From Agriotes lineatus (lineage: Eukaryota; Arthropoda; Insecta; Coleoptera; Elateridae), in NCBI GenBank assembly GCA_940337035.1, contig OW679197.1, positions 57,123,903 to 57,187,902 of the forward strand: DNA of 64,000 bases, in the 5' to 3' direction. A program made the translations under genes and the position numbers. Positions 26,041-37,745 of the stretch are shown here, piece by piece. Below the pieces are notes generated by a model. That model searched no databases and was not told the origin of the DNA. It was given only the letters and a program-made list of their open reading frames with translations. How positions within the stretch are numbered: the first letter of the stretch is position 1; every line of letters starts with the position of its first letter.

Positions 26041-27720
26041 AGCTAAAGCATATGTGATACCCTGATACCCTGATACCCAAAGGATGACTAAGAATACTTA
26101 ATGGTGGTTTGAAAGAATATAAGTCTTGGCTCGAGTAATGAAAGTAAATGGAAAACATACTTAAAGAATAATACAAAAACCAGCAGGACTAGAGGGCTGA
26201 GAAGATAGCAAAGAACCCAACAAATGAATAAGAATCGAATTTGGGAACAAAATTAACAAAATATAAAATACACCAAAACTCATTCTATAGAGCAATAAAA
26301 AGTTTGATAAAAGACAAATTCAAAACATTAGATAACATACAAGTTGAGAGAAAACACATACAAACAAATGAGGGGGAAATCATGGAAAGGTGGAGAAAGC
26401 ATTTCCAAAACCTGTTAGAGATGGAGCCAAAACAAATGATAAATAGACAAGACAAACATTGTAAAACACTTATGGTTGAAGTTTATGCAAAATGACTTAG
26501 AAGAAGCAATTAAAAAAATGCAGCATACGATGAAATAACAGGCGAAGTACCTACTGAAGAGATAAAATCACTGTGCTTGATTTTTACAAGTCATGAATCA
26601 GTGTTTACGAGAAGAAAATATGCCAGTATATGTATATCAAGAAAAATCTACATCAGAATAGTAGAATGGACGCAGAGAGAAGAAATAGAACACACTTTAG
26701 AAGAGTCAGAATGTGGATGCAGATATTCCTTGTTATCAGCCATGTTGTGACATTCCCACTATAGGGGCAAGGGTCTCTCGTCTTTAAGGAGGTTTTAGGC
26801 ATTGAGACCCCATGGCTGCCAAAGCCAAATTGAGGAATCGCAGTGAAGGCCGTTGGAGTTGCTGGGGTTTGAACCCAAATTTTTTGGTTCGGAGTCAGAG
26901 GTTGGCATCTCTGAGCCACGTCTATTGCTTGATGCAGATATATATTGACTTAATCTCTATCTTAAAGCAGATAATAGAAAACGCGGTTATAGTAGTCAAG
27001 TAAGTGCAGATTTTGAAAAAGCGTTGGAGCGTTTGACAAAGTAGGCAATGATAAAGATCTGATCGAAGCCACAAATCATCGGAAAAACAAAAATTATGCA
27101 AGAGCGATGATGTATACTGGACCCTATATTATGTACATTAGTTTTGGGTGAAGTTATCAAGGAATGTAAAAAAGAGCTCAAACCCTACACCATTTGCGCT
27201 TGGAAAATGTGAGACGTACAAATATCAGAACGCGCTTTATATACCGAAGAAGAGGGAAAATCAGTAACAACGACTGTTTAATTAAAATAAGGGTAGACAG
27301 TTACAAAAAGAGCTGCTCCAATACTAAATCAATCATGGATATCCATAAAAAATACGAAAGCAGAATGTACCGAAATGAGAGAAAAACAGAGCAAATAGCA
27401 AAAACACTGGAATTAGGAATGCAGTATACAAAGAAAATATAAACATAGAACTTATTAAGCAAAACCAGTTGCGATTGTTTGGATATTTTTCTAGCCTGTC
27501 GCCAAAGAAATTGAAGAAATACAAAAAAAAAACGCGAAAAAGGAAAAGAGAAAAGGGAACAGACCTATAAAAATCTGGAAATCTGAAAGTGAAGTTGGTA
27601 GCGTAAAAAGAAGAAGTGTCAAGTATAATACAATACAAGAAGCGACCAGATACAGAAATGGAATATTTGCAGGTCTCAGCAGAGAAAATAGCTTTTCTCG
27701 TCTAAAAGACAAATGCAATT
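26041..27720 (+). pseudogene. Dead LINE (non-LTR retrotransposon) remnant
   Basis: The plus strand shows scattered, frame-broken pieces in the order of a LINE ORF2. The region upstream of the reverse transcriptase is at 26241-26495 (FYRAIKSLIKDK and ERWRKHFQNLLEME, like the usual 'ERWREYFEELLN'). The 'EEAIKKM...GEVPTEEIKSL' block is at about 26493-26575. A DFEKALERL piece near 27011 resembles the RT 'DFEKAFD' motif. The 3' 'RLFGYFSSLSPKEIE' piece near 27470 resembles 'LRWFGHV.RM'. Many stops and shifts show it is inactive. A tRNA-derived SINE splits it at 26729-26930. I cannot assign the clade. Confidence 0.65.
26729..26930 (-). mobile_element. tRNA-derived SINE with 11-bp target duplication
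   Basis: The segment is bounded by perfect copies of GATGCAGATAT at 26718-26728 and 26931-26941. On the minus strand its head carries a Pol III A box (TGGCTCAGAGATGCC) and B box (GGTTCAAACCC), typical of tRNA-derived SINEs. A unique body of roughly 120 bp follows. It is inserted into the dead LINE. The tail lacks a long poly(A). Confidence 0.75.
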
Positions 27721-28050
27721 TTGGGGGTCTTAATGATGGAAAACATGTTTTCTCAATGCCTGTCCGTCCGTCTGTTTGTCTGTCGGTCTATGCGTCTGTC
27801 CATCTGGCCGCCTGTCCGTCTGTCACTTGGCGGCATTGTTCATAAACTATTTGTTGAAGGAAGACGATATTTTACATGCGGATTAGGTGTCCACCTGGCT
27901 TGAAACCGAATATACTTATGATCACCTTAAACAATTAAAATGTTGTCTATTTTTGCTTAAACTGAAGAAAGGAAAAGCTAAAGGTAATAATTTGCACATA
28001 GCTCAGGTTTTACCCTTGACGAAAATGAACTCAACATATACAGGGTGAAT
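27721..28050 (+). repeat. Dispersed repeat, copy B
   Basis: This is the plus-strand counterpart of 18830-19168. It contains a CTGTCCGTCCGTCTGTTTGT run, then AACTATTTGTTGAAGGAAGA, CGATATTTTACAT and CACATAGCTCAGGTTTTACC. Diverged; non-coding. Confidence 0.55.
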
Positions 28051-29243
28051 ATCGTAAAAAGGAGAAAACAAAAATGATCGTTACGGATTGCAGCCAGCAT
28101 AATGGAGAGTTGTAACATCGTCGCGCACTGCATTCAACGCAAGGGACAGAAATATGCAATACTGTCCGCGGAGCATGGCTAATGCGGATGGAAGGGTGTA
28201 GCGATCGCCGCATATCACAGTATCGCAGATAGTAATGTACAGCGACCGATGCGCTCCGTACTTGCCAGGAAAGTGCTGTGTAAAGTTCTTTACAGATTTT
28301 TAATAATTTTCTCCCAAATTTGATTGGAAATTTATTATATCTTTTAATTTAAAAAGTCGAATCATCAGAAAAGTGTATCAGCAATAGATTATAACTACTG
28401 TTAGCAACGTTTAAAGCTTTTTATTAAATTTTAAAATTTTCTTCTGCACCACAAAATAATATGTTACATATATTTGCTCCAATTTTTCACTGCTTCACCG
28501 TCGACATATAGTAATTTTACATTTCTAAAGTAAAACTTGGAGGGGACTATCAACAAACTGTTATAAACATGTTAAATTGTTGAGTTACACCTAACGTTTA
28601 CTTATACATCACAAAGAAAGGCAGTTGTATAAAGATGTTTATTACAGTATTGAAGTGTTTTATCTTAATAGCCTAGAATAGATAGATCTTCCAGTATAAT
28701 GGCATTAGAATCTTTTCTTTCCAAATGAAAGAAAGTTTTCTTCATTTAAATGTTTTCGCTGAAGAATTGTAGATGTGTGTCATTGATTTTGTTTGAAAAT
28801 GTTTAACGATGTGCGAAGACATTTTGGAGTCAATGAGGATCATTTGAATTAAATTAAATAACTCTTTCCGTATACAAAAAACAAAAATAATATATTTTTT
28901 CAACATCACATCGATAGAAATTTAAAATGCTTTCCATGCTCGTATGGAGCCTTGAAAGCCCTTTGAAAGCTGCTTTAAATATTGTCAGTTTTTGTTGGGT
29001 TGCTAACGAAAATAGATTTTCCCCGAACTATTCGTATATTAATATTTGTTTTTGAAGAATTGGTTATACTAAATATCCTTTTCCAGATCAGTGAGGCGAC
29101 TGTTTGCATAGATATCTCCTACAGACCATGATGGTAGAATCGTACTCTATCAAATGTCCATATTACAGCAAACAGAAAAATTAGAAACGTAGTCATATCT
29201 GCGAAGAAATACCCTACAGTAGACTTAGCAGCGAATCAACATC
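28051..29243. other. Non-coding flank of the Polinton
   Basis: Nothing is supported here apart from a slightly GC-richer patch at 28080-28280. The last bases before the Polinton do not resemble the gypsy sequence that flanks its right end. Confidence 0.5.
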
Positions 29244-29843
29244 AGTAGAACAGTGGGCAGGATAGCGGCCATTTTGTGTTGGGACATGGCGGCCATCTTG
29301 TTTAATCGGATCAATTAAAAGTCAATTAAACCGCGAATCAGATGCTCTAATTAATGTCGCGGATTGACCTAATTATTTTTGATGTGTGCTACTGATTAAA
29401 TTACGCATTAGCTTCCGATTAAATTACGCATTAGATTTTTAATTTGCTTCTGGAATTACGCGGCGGCCATCTTGGTTTTCTGGCGGGAATATTTGAAATT
29501 TGAATTTTTTACGATTTTTTCTAAGTTCCATTATTTGAATTTTAAACTTCCCGGGTGTCAGCAGCCACCTTGGTTTTCTGCGCGCGCACCTCTCGCTGTA
29601 GTCGTTTTTAATTTTGAATTTTTGCGGAAATATTTGAATTTCAAACTGGTAGATTTCTCTCTCTCTCTCTCTCATGCACGGAGGCCGTTTTAATTTCTCA
29701 CAATTTTAATTTAAAAAAAGCTTCCTGCGATGTCCCATGGCTGGAGTCGAACCAGCGCTCACAGCATTACGAGTACGAAGCCTTAACCAACTGGGCTATC
29801 GAAGCGGTCGAGGTTTTAAGGAATTAACTATAGTCACTAGCGT
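29244..29843 (+). repeat. Left terminal inverted repeat of the Polinton
   Basis: These 600 bp match the reverse complement of 44974-45577 with substitutions and small indels. It contains several GCCATCTTG-type motifs, a CT dinucleotide run at about 29656-29673 that is absent from the right copy, and a tRNA-like unit. Confidence 0.88.
29732..29805 (-). tRNA. tRNA-Thr(CGU)-like sequence in the left inverted repeat
   Basis: On the minus strand this reads TAGCCCAGTTGG (A box), an anticodon-like loop CTCGTAA, and GGTTCGACTCC (perfect B box). The T arm is a full 5-bp stem. The acceptor strands do not pair, and the anticodon stem has only two or three standard pairs plus wobbles, so it is not a standard functional tRNA. 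A seven-T run lies 12 bp past its 3' end (29719-29713, read on minus), a usual Pol III stop. The unit reads outward, toward the element's left end. Confidence 0.55.
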
Positions 29844-31199
29844 GTCACGAGCCCAGCTTTAAACAAACTATTTTTTCGAATATATAAAATATAAGAACGG
29901 AATTGTGCCGTCTAGGGCCTTAGAAACTTGTTAATAATTTTAAAAAATTGACTTTGTAACTAGTTTTGCTAGAAATAATTGTTTTTATAATTTGCAATAT
30001 AGCCATTGTCCCAAGTTTCTGGTTAATTTCCATTCGACCGCAGAAAATTTGAAAAAGCTATGTACCGCTATGCTGTCATATAAAATTATTTATTTCCTGA
30101 AAATTATAATTAATAACAGATGAACTGCATTGTGCATAATTTAGAACCATAGTAATATTTTTAAAAGGCGTCTTCGTAAGTGTTTCATTTTATCGATAAC
30201 TTGTTTTATGTAGCGGGCTGTAAATTTTAAGCGACAAAAATGCATTGTTACCGGAGGATTGCGTCTGCTGGACCTTTGTAGCTTATTGTGTTTAAAGCTT
30301 GATATAATTTAAAAAAACCGATATTACGATTGGATGTGCCATCATTACTTATATAATTTGTGCCTGCTATATGGGTGGATTATCGAGATTCTCATTGAAC
30401 TTTCTCTTGTGTTCTGCAGAGAAACCTTGGCTGACGTCATGAACTCGGTGCATTTTCAAACAAAGAACCACATTCTAGAAATTCATCGAGTTACAAATTT
30501 GAGTTTAATATATTCCTGACATACTTCTGTTGTGCCGTCGCCCATATAAAATAAGACATACGCATTAAATAAATGTATTAAATTATTTAAATAGTTTTAT
30601 CGTTATTTTTATATTAAAGTACGGACACCCGTATTGTTTAAAATAGCATGGCGCAAATTTTAAGGCGCCCGTTTTTGAATTTCAATTGGTAAATCGTCGA
30701 AAATTTGAATAATTCGCTTATAAAACCAAGTGAGTTAATCGTTCAGTCGTGCGGGAATTGTACACGTTGAAAAAATGTAAAATTAGAAACATGCCTCAAA
30801 TATTTAAATCAAATAATTTAAAAACTCTACAATGAAATTTTATACGGTATTTATAGCAAATGCTGTTTCTTGGAAAAGTCTGATGCATTGTCGTTGACTA
30901 ATTGCTAACGGTTTTAGCCTGAGGCCCTTCTCAATGCCGCGTTTTAGAAAGCAAGTTGGTACATGTCCACTTGCACTTCTAAAAGTTGTTGCATTGTCAT
31001 TAGCCTGGAGTGGAGTGGGGTCGCAAACAAAATTTCGAAGGCTGTGGCAAAAGAAAACGCATTGTTATTGTGCCGGGCTTTATATTCGTTTTACGCGAGT
31101 GCAGGAGCGCATTCTGGTCTCTGCCTTCGAGTTACACGTGCGAGCATCGTTTTTTTGTGTTTTATATACAAATTTGTGCGTTTTTTTTACGACTTAAAA
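29844..31199 (+). other. Polinton left internal non-coding and leader
   Basis: This is AT-rich sequence between the left repeat and the polymerase gene. It probably holds the promoter and 5' leader. A TATA-like TTTTATATAC lies at 31160-31169, about 35 bp before the chosen start codon. The frame upstream of that start is open back to an ATG at 30963, so a longer N-terminus is possible. Confidence 0.45.
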
Positions 31200-34100
31200 A
31201 TGGAACACGAGTTATCTGTGACGGCCATTCTCGACTGGTTCAAGAACGGGCTTCATACCAGCGACGAGTTTATATTGATGGGTTTTAAAATCATCCAGCA
31301 TAAGATAACTAGCGCATGTGTAGTTCTGGACCCTAATTACATGCTAATTTATTCGGATCTGTGCCAAGCTGTTGGGAGAATTAAAGCAGGCCGGTCAATG
31401 GCGACTCTTACTGTAAGTACAAAAAATTTTTAAAACGTTATTAAAATGTACACGAGTTTCTTTCCTTACTCAATTGTTATTATACATTTTTAAAATCGGT
31501 ACATACACCTTAGAAACAAACGTATAAAATTATCAATTTTTGCAGGTGGATCCAACTGAACCAGCAAGGGATTTAATTATGGGGTCGTGTAATCGCAGAC
31601 CGGAGGAATCGGAGGGTGGAAGCAAATCGCTGTCGGCAGATGTAAGTGTCCTAGCATTTTTGTATTTAAATTAATTATTCCTGTTTTATGCAAGCTAAAA
31701 TAACTAGCTACCGATCACTATACGGCGTTCAGTTTTACTGAAAATGTTTTTAACATCGCTTTTTTATTTCAGGAACCGCTGGACTACCCATCTACGAAGA
31801 CTGTTAATCAAGCAGTTAGGAAAACTGTCATACAACACACGGGTGGTTCTAGTGCAACCCGCCCGCAGAATTTAGCCATCTTACCTCGTAACAGGGGTGC
31901 TAAACGAGGCTTGGATGAGATGACTTGTGCAGGTCCAACGGGTGTGAATAATACGTCTACAAATGTAAGTACACCCCACAACGTTAATGTGCAGTTACGA
32001 AATCAATATAGTTTAACCTTTTTTAGTTTTTTTTCAAACTATACAAGCAGTTTTATTTCAAATAGACACACATTTGTAATATTTTTCTTTAATTTAGAAT
32101 CAGCAAGAGGATAGTCCAAGCCCGTCGTCATCGAACGTCATTGCGGCACATGTAGAAGATTCACGTGTTAATGTAAGTATACCAGGCATTTTATATTTTA
32201 AATGAATCATTTCTGATTTTATGCAAGTTAAAAAAAATTATTTATTTAATTAATGCGTTTTTTTTTCGTTTTACAGATGTCTGACAACCCGCCCACTGTG
32301 TTCAGGCATTTGGAGGTTATTTCCGAGGGCACGAAATTAATAAGGAAATTTAATATACACGCCACAGCCCTAGCGTTCCGTTTCAAACTGATGGACGACG
32401 ATGCGAACCCTATTTCCTGGCTGAAGGTTTGTGTGACGACTTATTAAACTATTTTTCCATAAAAAAACATCATTTCTCCATAAAAAAACATTATTTTTCC
32501 ATAAAAAATATCATTTGTAAGCCTTCACATTTTTCTTTACAGAACGGATTAAATGAAATCATTCTTCACGCATCGCGGGGAGCTGCACCCTCGGACCGCA
32601 TAGGGATGACACTACGGAACGACAATTTCGCCGACAAGCCCCTTGGCTTTTCATTCCGTAAAGTCAGTCAGCTGTCTGTCGACGTTATGCTGGCCACAAT
32701 CGACAAGGTGCTGCAGAGCAACGCACGTTTCTTCGCCCACGACGAGCTACATCTGCACGTGGACAGAATAAGTCTGCCTGTAGGATTCGGCAAAGGCCGT
32801 CTAAGCATGAAGGGGGTGAGTTTTGAGGAGTTTTGTCGCCGTAAACACAGCATAATAGCCATAAACAATAGCGACAATCACTGTTTGTCGAAAGCCCTTG
32901 TGGTCGCTATTGCGTGGCGCAGACAGGACGACAACTTTGAGCTTGTGAGGAAAGGTTTGCATCCCCTTAACGAGCTCTCTACGCGCTTGTGTCACCGTGC
33001 AGGTGTGGACTTGACAAACGGTGGTACGCTTGAACATGTTGCCGAGTTTCAGTCGTATCTGACCGGATATACTATAGTAGTTTATAATCATAGGTTAGGT
33101 AAAACAGTGTGTTACGAGGGGCCGAGATCAGACGATAGGGTTGTTTTAAACTTGCTGTTCGAAAATAATCATTACAACGTCATAACCAGCTTAACGGGCG
33201 CGTTCGCAACAGATTATTTTTGTGAACTATGTCGTGCGCGTGCCAATGACAGGAATCGCCACAAAAACTGCCCGTATTTGTGCCCCTGTTGCCACGCTAG
33301 CCCACCCTGCGTTAAAAATAACGATATGATTGCTTGCAACATTTGTAGCAGAGATTTTAGAGGGGACGCTTGCTTTAACAGACATCTTTTAAAGCAAGTG
33401 TGCCAACAATTCAAACGTTGTCGAACCTGCTATGTAACGGTTCCCGCGAATTCAAACCACAGATGTGGATATAAACGCTGCTACAAATGTAAAAGTGATC
33501 AGCCCATTAGGCACAATTGTTATATGGTTAGGAATAAGGCGGATGTTAAACGGCTGAACGAAAAATTACACTTTTATGTATTTTACGACTTTGAATGCAG
33601 GCAGGACACAACATTCGGAAATACTAACAACGTGTTTCTGCATGTCCCAAATTTGTGCGTTGTTCAAACTGTTTGTAATGCTTGCTTGTCGAATGATGAC
33701 ATGGGTCAAATTTGTTACATGTGTGGAGTGCGGCAACACATTTTTAGGGATGCACCTGTTGAACAGTTGTTGAATTACCTGTCTGATCTCGCCCAACGTG
33801 AAGCAGGTTGCGCAGTTGTGGCCCTAGCTCACAACATGCGCTCATACGATGGGCATTTTATTTTAAAGGCTGTATTAGAAGATCAGCCGAAATGGAACCC
33901 CCAAATAATCTCCACGGGGACAAAAATTATGTCTTTAACGTGTAACAATATACGCTTTTTAGATTCATTAAATTTTATGTCCATGCCGCTCGCAAATCTA
34001 CCGAAGACATTCGGTTTCAACGACGCTAAGGGTCACTTTCCGCATTTTTTCAACACTGCCGAAAACCAGAATTACGTTGGGCCTCTGCCACACTCCAGGT

Positions 34101-36202
34101 ATTATGGCCCTGACAGTATGTCTGAGGCGGGGCGGAAAGCTTTTTTTAGGTGGTACAATGCGGAAAGTGAAGCTGGTGTTATTTTTGATATGCAGCGTGA
34201 TCTGGTTGCGTACTGTGTACAGGATGTTAACATTCTAAGAAAAGCGACGCTGTCCTTTAGTCACCAATATTTTTCGGAAAATGGCGTGCACCCCCTAAAG
34301 GACAACGTCGCAACTATAGCTAGCGCATGCATGTTGGTTTATAGACGCAATTTTTTAGCTCCTAAAACTATAGGACTTATACCCCTTGGAGGTTATAGGT
34401 TGGCCGATCGTCAGTCTGCAGCCGCGATTAAATGGATTTTGTGGGTAACACACAGCGAGGGTGCGCGTATCCAGCACGCGGGGACAGGGCGCGAGGTTAG
34501 ACTGCCTGAGGGAATCCTCGTTGACGGCTTCTGTCGCGAAACGAACACTGTGTACCAGTTTCACGGTTGTTATTTTCACGGTTGCGAGCAATGTTTCAAA
34601 GACCAGACAAGGCCACTTAGCGACCGAAATAAATACGATACAATGTTCGCACGCCGCGAGAACACAGAGGCCGTATCAGCGAGAATTCGCCGGCTAGGTT
34701 ACAATCTCATTGAAATGCGCGAGTGTTATTTTACAAATTATGTGAAACAAAATCACGAAGCCGCTGCGTTTTTAGAGCGTAATATCGACATCATTAAAAA
34801 CATGCCCCTCAATCCGCGCGATAGCTTTTTCGGCGGGCGCACAAATGCCGTGAAACTGTACCATAGGGCGGCACCGGACGAGGAAATTTGTTATTACGAC
34901 GTGATCTCCCTGTACCCTTATGTTAACAAATATGGAAAATACCCCATAGGGCACCCTAAATTGTACGTAGGTGTTAACGAGTGCCGTGGAGTCGACCTAA
35001 CCACTGTCGAGGGCCTTGTAAAATGTTGCGTCCTGCCACCCTCAAACCTGTATCACCCTGTATTGCCTTTAAGGCTGCACGGTAAATTGATGTTTGTTTT
35101 GTGTAAAGAGTGTGGTGAAACGCTAAATCAAGCGACGTGCACTCATACGCAAGATGAGCGTCAATTTGTAGGCACTTATGTCGCTGACGAGCTGCGTAAG
35201 GCAATAGAGTTGGGGTACACAATAATCGAGGTTTACGAAATTTGGGAGTACGCGATCACAAAGTACGACCGCGATGCTAAATCAGGTGGTCTTTTTTCAA
35301 ATTATGTAAACAATTTTTTAAAAGTCAAACAGGAGAGTAGTGGGTTTCCGGCGTGGTGCATTGATACCGATACTGAGGACCGTTACATAAAAAATTATTA
35401 CGAGAAAGAGGGTGTTCATTTGAACAAGGGCGACATCAGCGTAAACCCGGGGCGTCGGTATAACGCAAAGCTGTGTCTGAATTCTTTGTGGGGGAAATTC
35501 GGACAACGGGAGAACCTGACGAAAACATCTGTCATTTCAGATGCGTTCGAGTTCTTCCGTTTGATGACAGACCCCTCAAAGGAGGTTCATTCACTCGTGC
35601 ACGTAAGCGACGAAGTTATAGTTGTACAATGGGGACACAACGAGGATGGTGTCGAACCCCTAAACACTGTGAATGTTGCGATTGCTGCTTACACGACAGC
35701 CAACGCACGGTTAGTCTTGTACAGTTTTTTAGAGAAGCTAGGGCGGCGTGTTTTGTATTTCGACACTGATAGCGTATTGTTTATAAAGAAAACAGGTGAA
35801 TGGGCCCCTCCAGTAGGTGATTTTTTAGGCGACATGACGGATGAAATTGCAGAGTACGGTCCCGGTAGTCGAATAACCGAATTTGTTAGTGGTGGGCCTA
35901 AAAACTATTCCTATAAACTGTTTTCTACAAACAAAAACACCGATATCGTGATTTGCAAAGTTAAGGGCATAACACTTAATTATAAAAACTCCGAAAAAGT
36001 GAATTTCGATGTAATGAAAAGTATGGTGGTAAACAATGCGGATCCAACATTTGTAGAAAACGGCAGAAAAATAGCTCGTACAAATGCTTACGATGTAATA
36101 TCGAAGCCCGAGCGAAAAATATACCGCGTGCAATATAATAAACGTAGGCGTATCGAGGATGTCTTCGATACTGTTCCGTACGGGTATATAGAAGACATCT
36201 AA
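31200..36202 (+). CDS. PolB: Polinton protein-primed family B DNA polymerase (spliced)
   Basis: Replicates the element's DNA. The large exon starts at 32543. Five upstream exons join to it, all in phase 0 and with canonical ends: 31200-31412, 31546-31641, 31773-31964, 32098-32172, 32277-32426. The joined protein is about 1461 residues. In order it has an unrecognised N-terminal part (to about residue 192), the conserved Polinton PolB N-region, a Cys-rich zinc-binding stretch, 3'-5' exonuclease motifs (YDFE near 591, NMRSYDGHF, YCVQD), a VDGF...FHGCYFHGC endonuclease-like block, then polymerase motifs DVISLYP (near 1028), NSLWGKFG (near 1222) and YFDTDS (near 1316). All catalytic motifs look intact. 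The ATG opening exon 32277 could start a shorter form of about 1269 residues. It converges on the minus-strand gene block. Confidence 0.93.
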
Positions 36203-36756
36203 TGTCAGTCTTTTTGTCTTGTTAACTTTATGATGCATGCCGTATAATGTAAGGCTTTTTTAAACTTTGTAATGTTTTTTTTTATGCAACAACTTATTGC
36301 ACTTGTAGTTACATATTTAACCTACTTTTTTCTGTTTATGCATTATGTTTACATGTAATTGCTTATTTGTTCGTGCGTATTTTCGACGTGTGGTTAGTCT
36401 TCACATTTCATAATGCCCGCTTTGTGGCAATTCAATCATTTTAGAAAACTAACTACGACTGTTGCAACTTCACATTTCATAATGCCCGCTTTGTGGCAAT
36501 TCAATCATTTTAGAAAACTAACTACGACTGTTGCAAAATACCCCTTAAATATTCCACTTGTTGTCACATGGTTCAATTTGCGCTAACTTTAATTGAACTT
36601 TAGATTTTAACTGCATGTTAGTTTTATTTGCATGTTAGGTTTAAGAGGCTGTTAATTTTTGTAAAATAAAACAACCGAATATTGTAAATACATTTATTAA
36701 ATATTTTGTGTGTAATAAAAATATGTTTAATTACAAACTATTTGTGTTTTTATTTT
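36203..36756. other. Convergent 3' intergenic gap of the Polinton
   Basis: The ends of the polymerase (plus) and protease (minus) transcripts meet here. AATAAA-type signals are present on both strands: AAAATAAAAC near 36661 on plus, and TTTATT at 36749-36754 (AATAAA on minus). It also holds the 69-bp duplication. No gene is seen. Confidence 0.55.
36399..36536 (+). repeat. Perfect 69-bp tandem duplication
   Basis: Two adjacent identical 69-bp copies (36399-36467 and 36468-36536), each starting CTTCACATTTCATAATGCCC, lie in the convergent gap between the polymerase and the protease. They encode nothing. Perfect identity implies a recent event or active maintenance. Confidence 0.92.
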
Positions 36757-37227
36757 CTAAATAACATTAAACAAGTTTATTAAGGTGAAGTATTGGATAT
36801 ATAGTGCTTTTACATATGTGTCATTAGAAACTAAATTATCAGTGAACAGATTTACAAAACTTATCATAGATGCACCATCCATTTTAAAATATAAATACAT
36901 TAAACAGTATATGCCGCAAACGTTAGAGCTAAAATCTTGCAAAATTTTTGGATTATGAGACCAGCTGATTGAATTTTGTTGTAAAAATTTTAAATGATAA
37001 CCGCTTGGAGGGCGGCCGTATGAATCAAAGTATTCCCCATATCCATATTGGTCTATATACACTGCATTCCAATGTTGTCCAGGTCGGTTTGCTGGATCTG
37101 TGTTGACGATGATTGCCACAGGTCTTGCAATTCTTGTAGGGAGTTGATCAGAAGCAAAAACATAGCGTTTCACATTCAACAGACTCGGGATTGTTTGCAA
37201 TATTTTCTGAACTTCCAGTGTATTCAT
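36757..37227 (-). CDS. PRO: Adenovirus-type cysteine protease
   Basis: This 156-residue protein would process capsid precursors during particle maturation. It carries the family triad in order: His in GQHWNAVYID, an acidic residue in YFDSYGRPP, then Gln and the nucleophile Cys in LQDFSSNVCGIYCL. Length and spacing fit the adenain-like proteases of Polintons and adenoviruses. Its start overlaps the end of the upstream minus-strand gene by 80 bp, so the two are probably expressed from one transcription unit or a closely packed pair. No break is seen. Confidence 0.88.
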   Translation of the reverse strand: MNTLEVQKILQTIPSLLNVKRYVFASDQLPTRIARPVAIIVNTDPANRPGQHWNAVYIDQYGYGEYFDSYGRPPSGYHLKFLQQNSISWSHNPKILQDFSSNVCGIYCLMYLYFKMDGASMISFVNLFTDNLVSNDTYVKALYIQYFTLINLFNVI

Positions 37228-37714
37228 TGCGCCACCAGTCGGATAAAATTAGTATGTTTTCCAATGCACACACAGGCGAACGGATGTTGTGATTGAGGCA
37301 ACGTACGGCAGCAGTACTTTTTCGCAAAACTTTTAAAGATGGGCACTCGAGATCCTCCAGATTTACGACGATTTTATTCAGAAAACTTAAAACTTCCTTC
37401 TTTTCTTGACCTTTAACGTACACTTTTTCAAATTTTTTGAGAAGTCTTGTTAGCTCTGTTTCAAATTCATCAAAATGTATAGAACCAGAATCCCATGCTA
37501 AACCGTTGTATTTATGCTCCAGATAGTTTATGCCTTTTTTAACGAAATAGGGCAGAGTGTCATATTTTGCAGGGGGTTTTAAAACGAAAATTGCTAACTG
37601 GTTGCCATCTGCTGAAATAACAGCCACTTCTTTCGGAATAAACTGTTTCTTATCACCACGGAACCCTTGCAGATCTACGAAGACACTGTCCATACTGACG
37701 AAATGTTTGAGCAT
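37148..37714 (-). CDS. Conserved Polinton protein of unknown function
   Basis: This 188-residue protein begins with a VFVDLQGFRG stretch and contains FIPKEVAV, a KYNGLAWDSG block, VYVKGQEKK and LEDLECPSL. From memory I know this pattern from uncharacterised proteins encoded by insect Polintons. The N-terminal strand-Asp pattern and the 'VYVKG...K' block weakly recall an RNase H-fold exonuclease, but I do not see a full acidic set and would not call it. The tail (Cys-rich, ending CFCF) overlaps the protease start. It may be slightly altered at the C-terminus, since the last 25 residues read as low-conservation sequence. Confidence 0.7.
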   Translation of the reverse strand: MLKHFVSMDSVFVDLQGFRGDKKQFIPKEVAVISADGNQLAIFVLKPPAKYDTLPYFVKKGINYLEHKYNGLAWDSGSIHFDEFETELTRLLKKFEKVYVKGQEKKEVLSFLNKIVVNLEDLECPSLKVLRKSTAAVRCLNHNIRSPVCALENILILSDWWRNEYTGSSENIANNPESVECETLCFCF

Positions 37715-37745
37715 GACTAAATTTTAAAAAAACTGTTGTTGGTTT

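Noticed and set aside
30934..31197. Short plus-strand ORFs before the polymerase gene as separate genes
   Set aside because: They lie in the presumed leader and promoter, overlap one another in different frames, and have no protein character.
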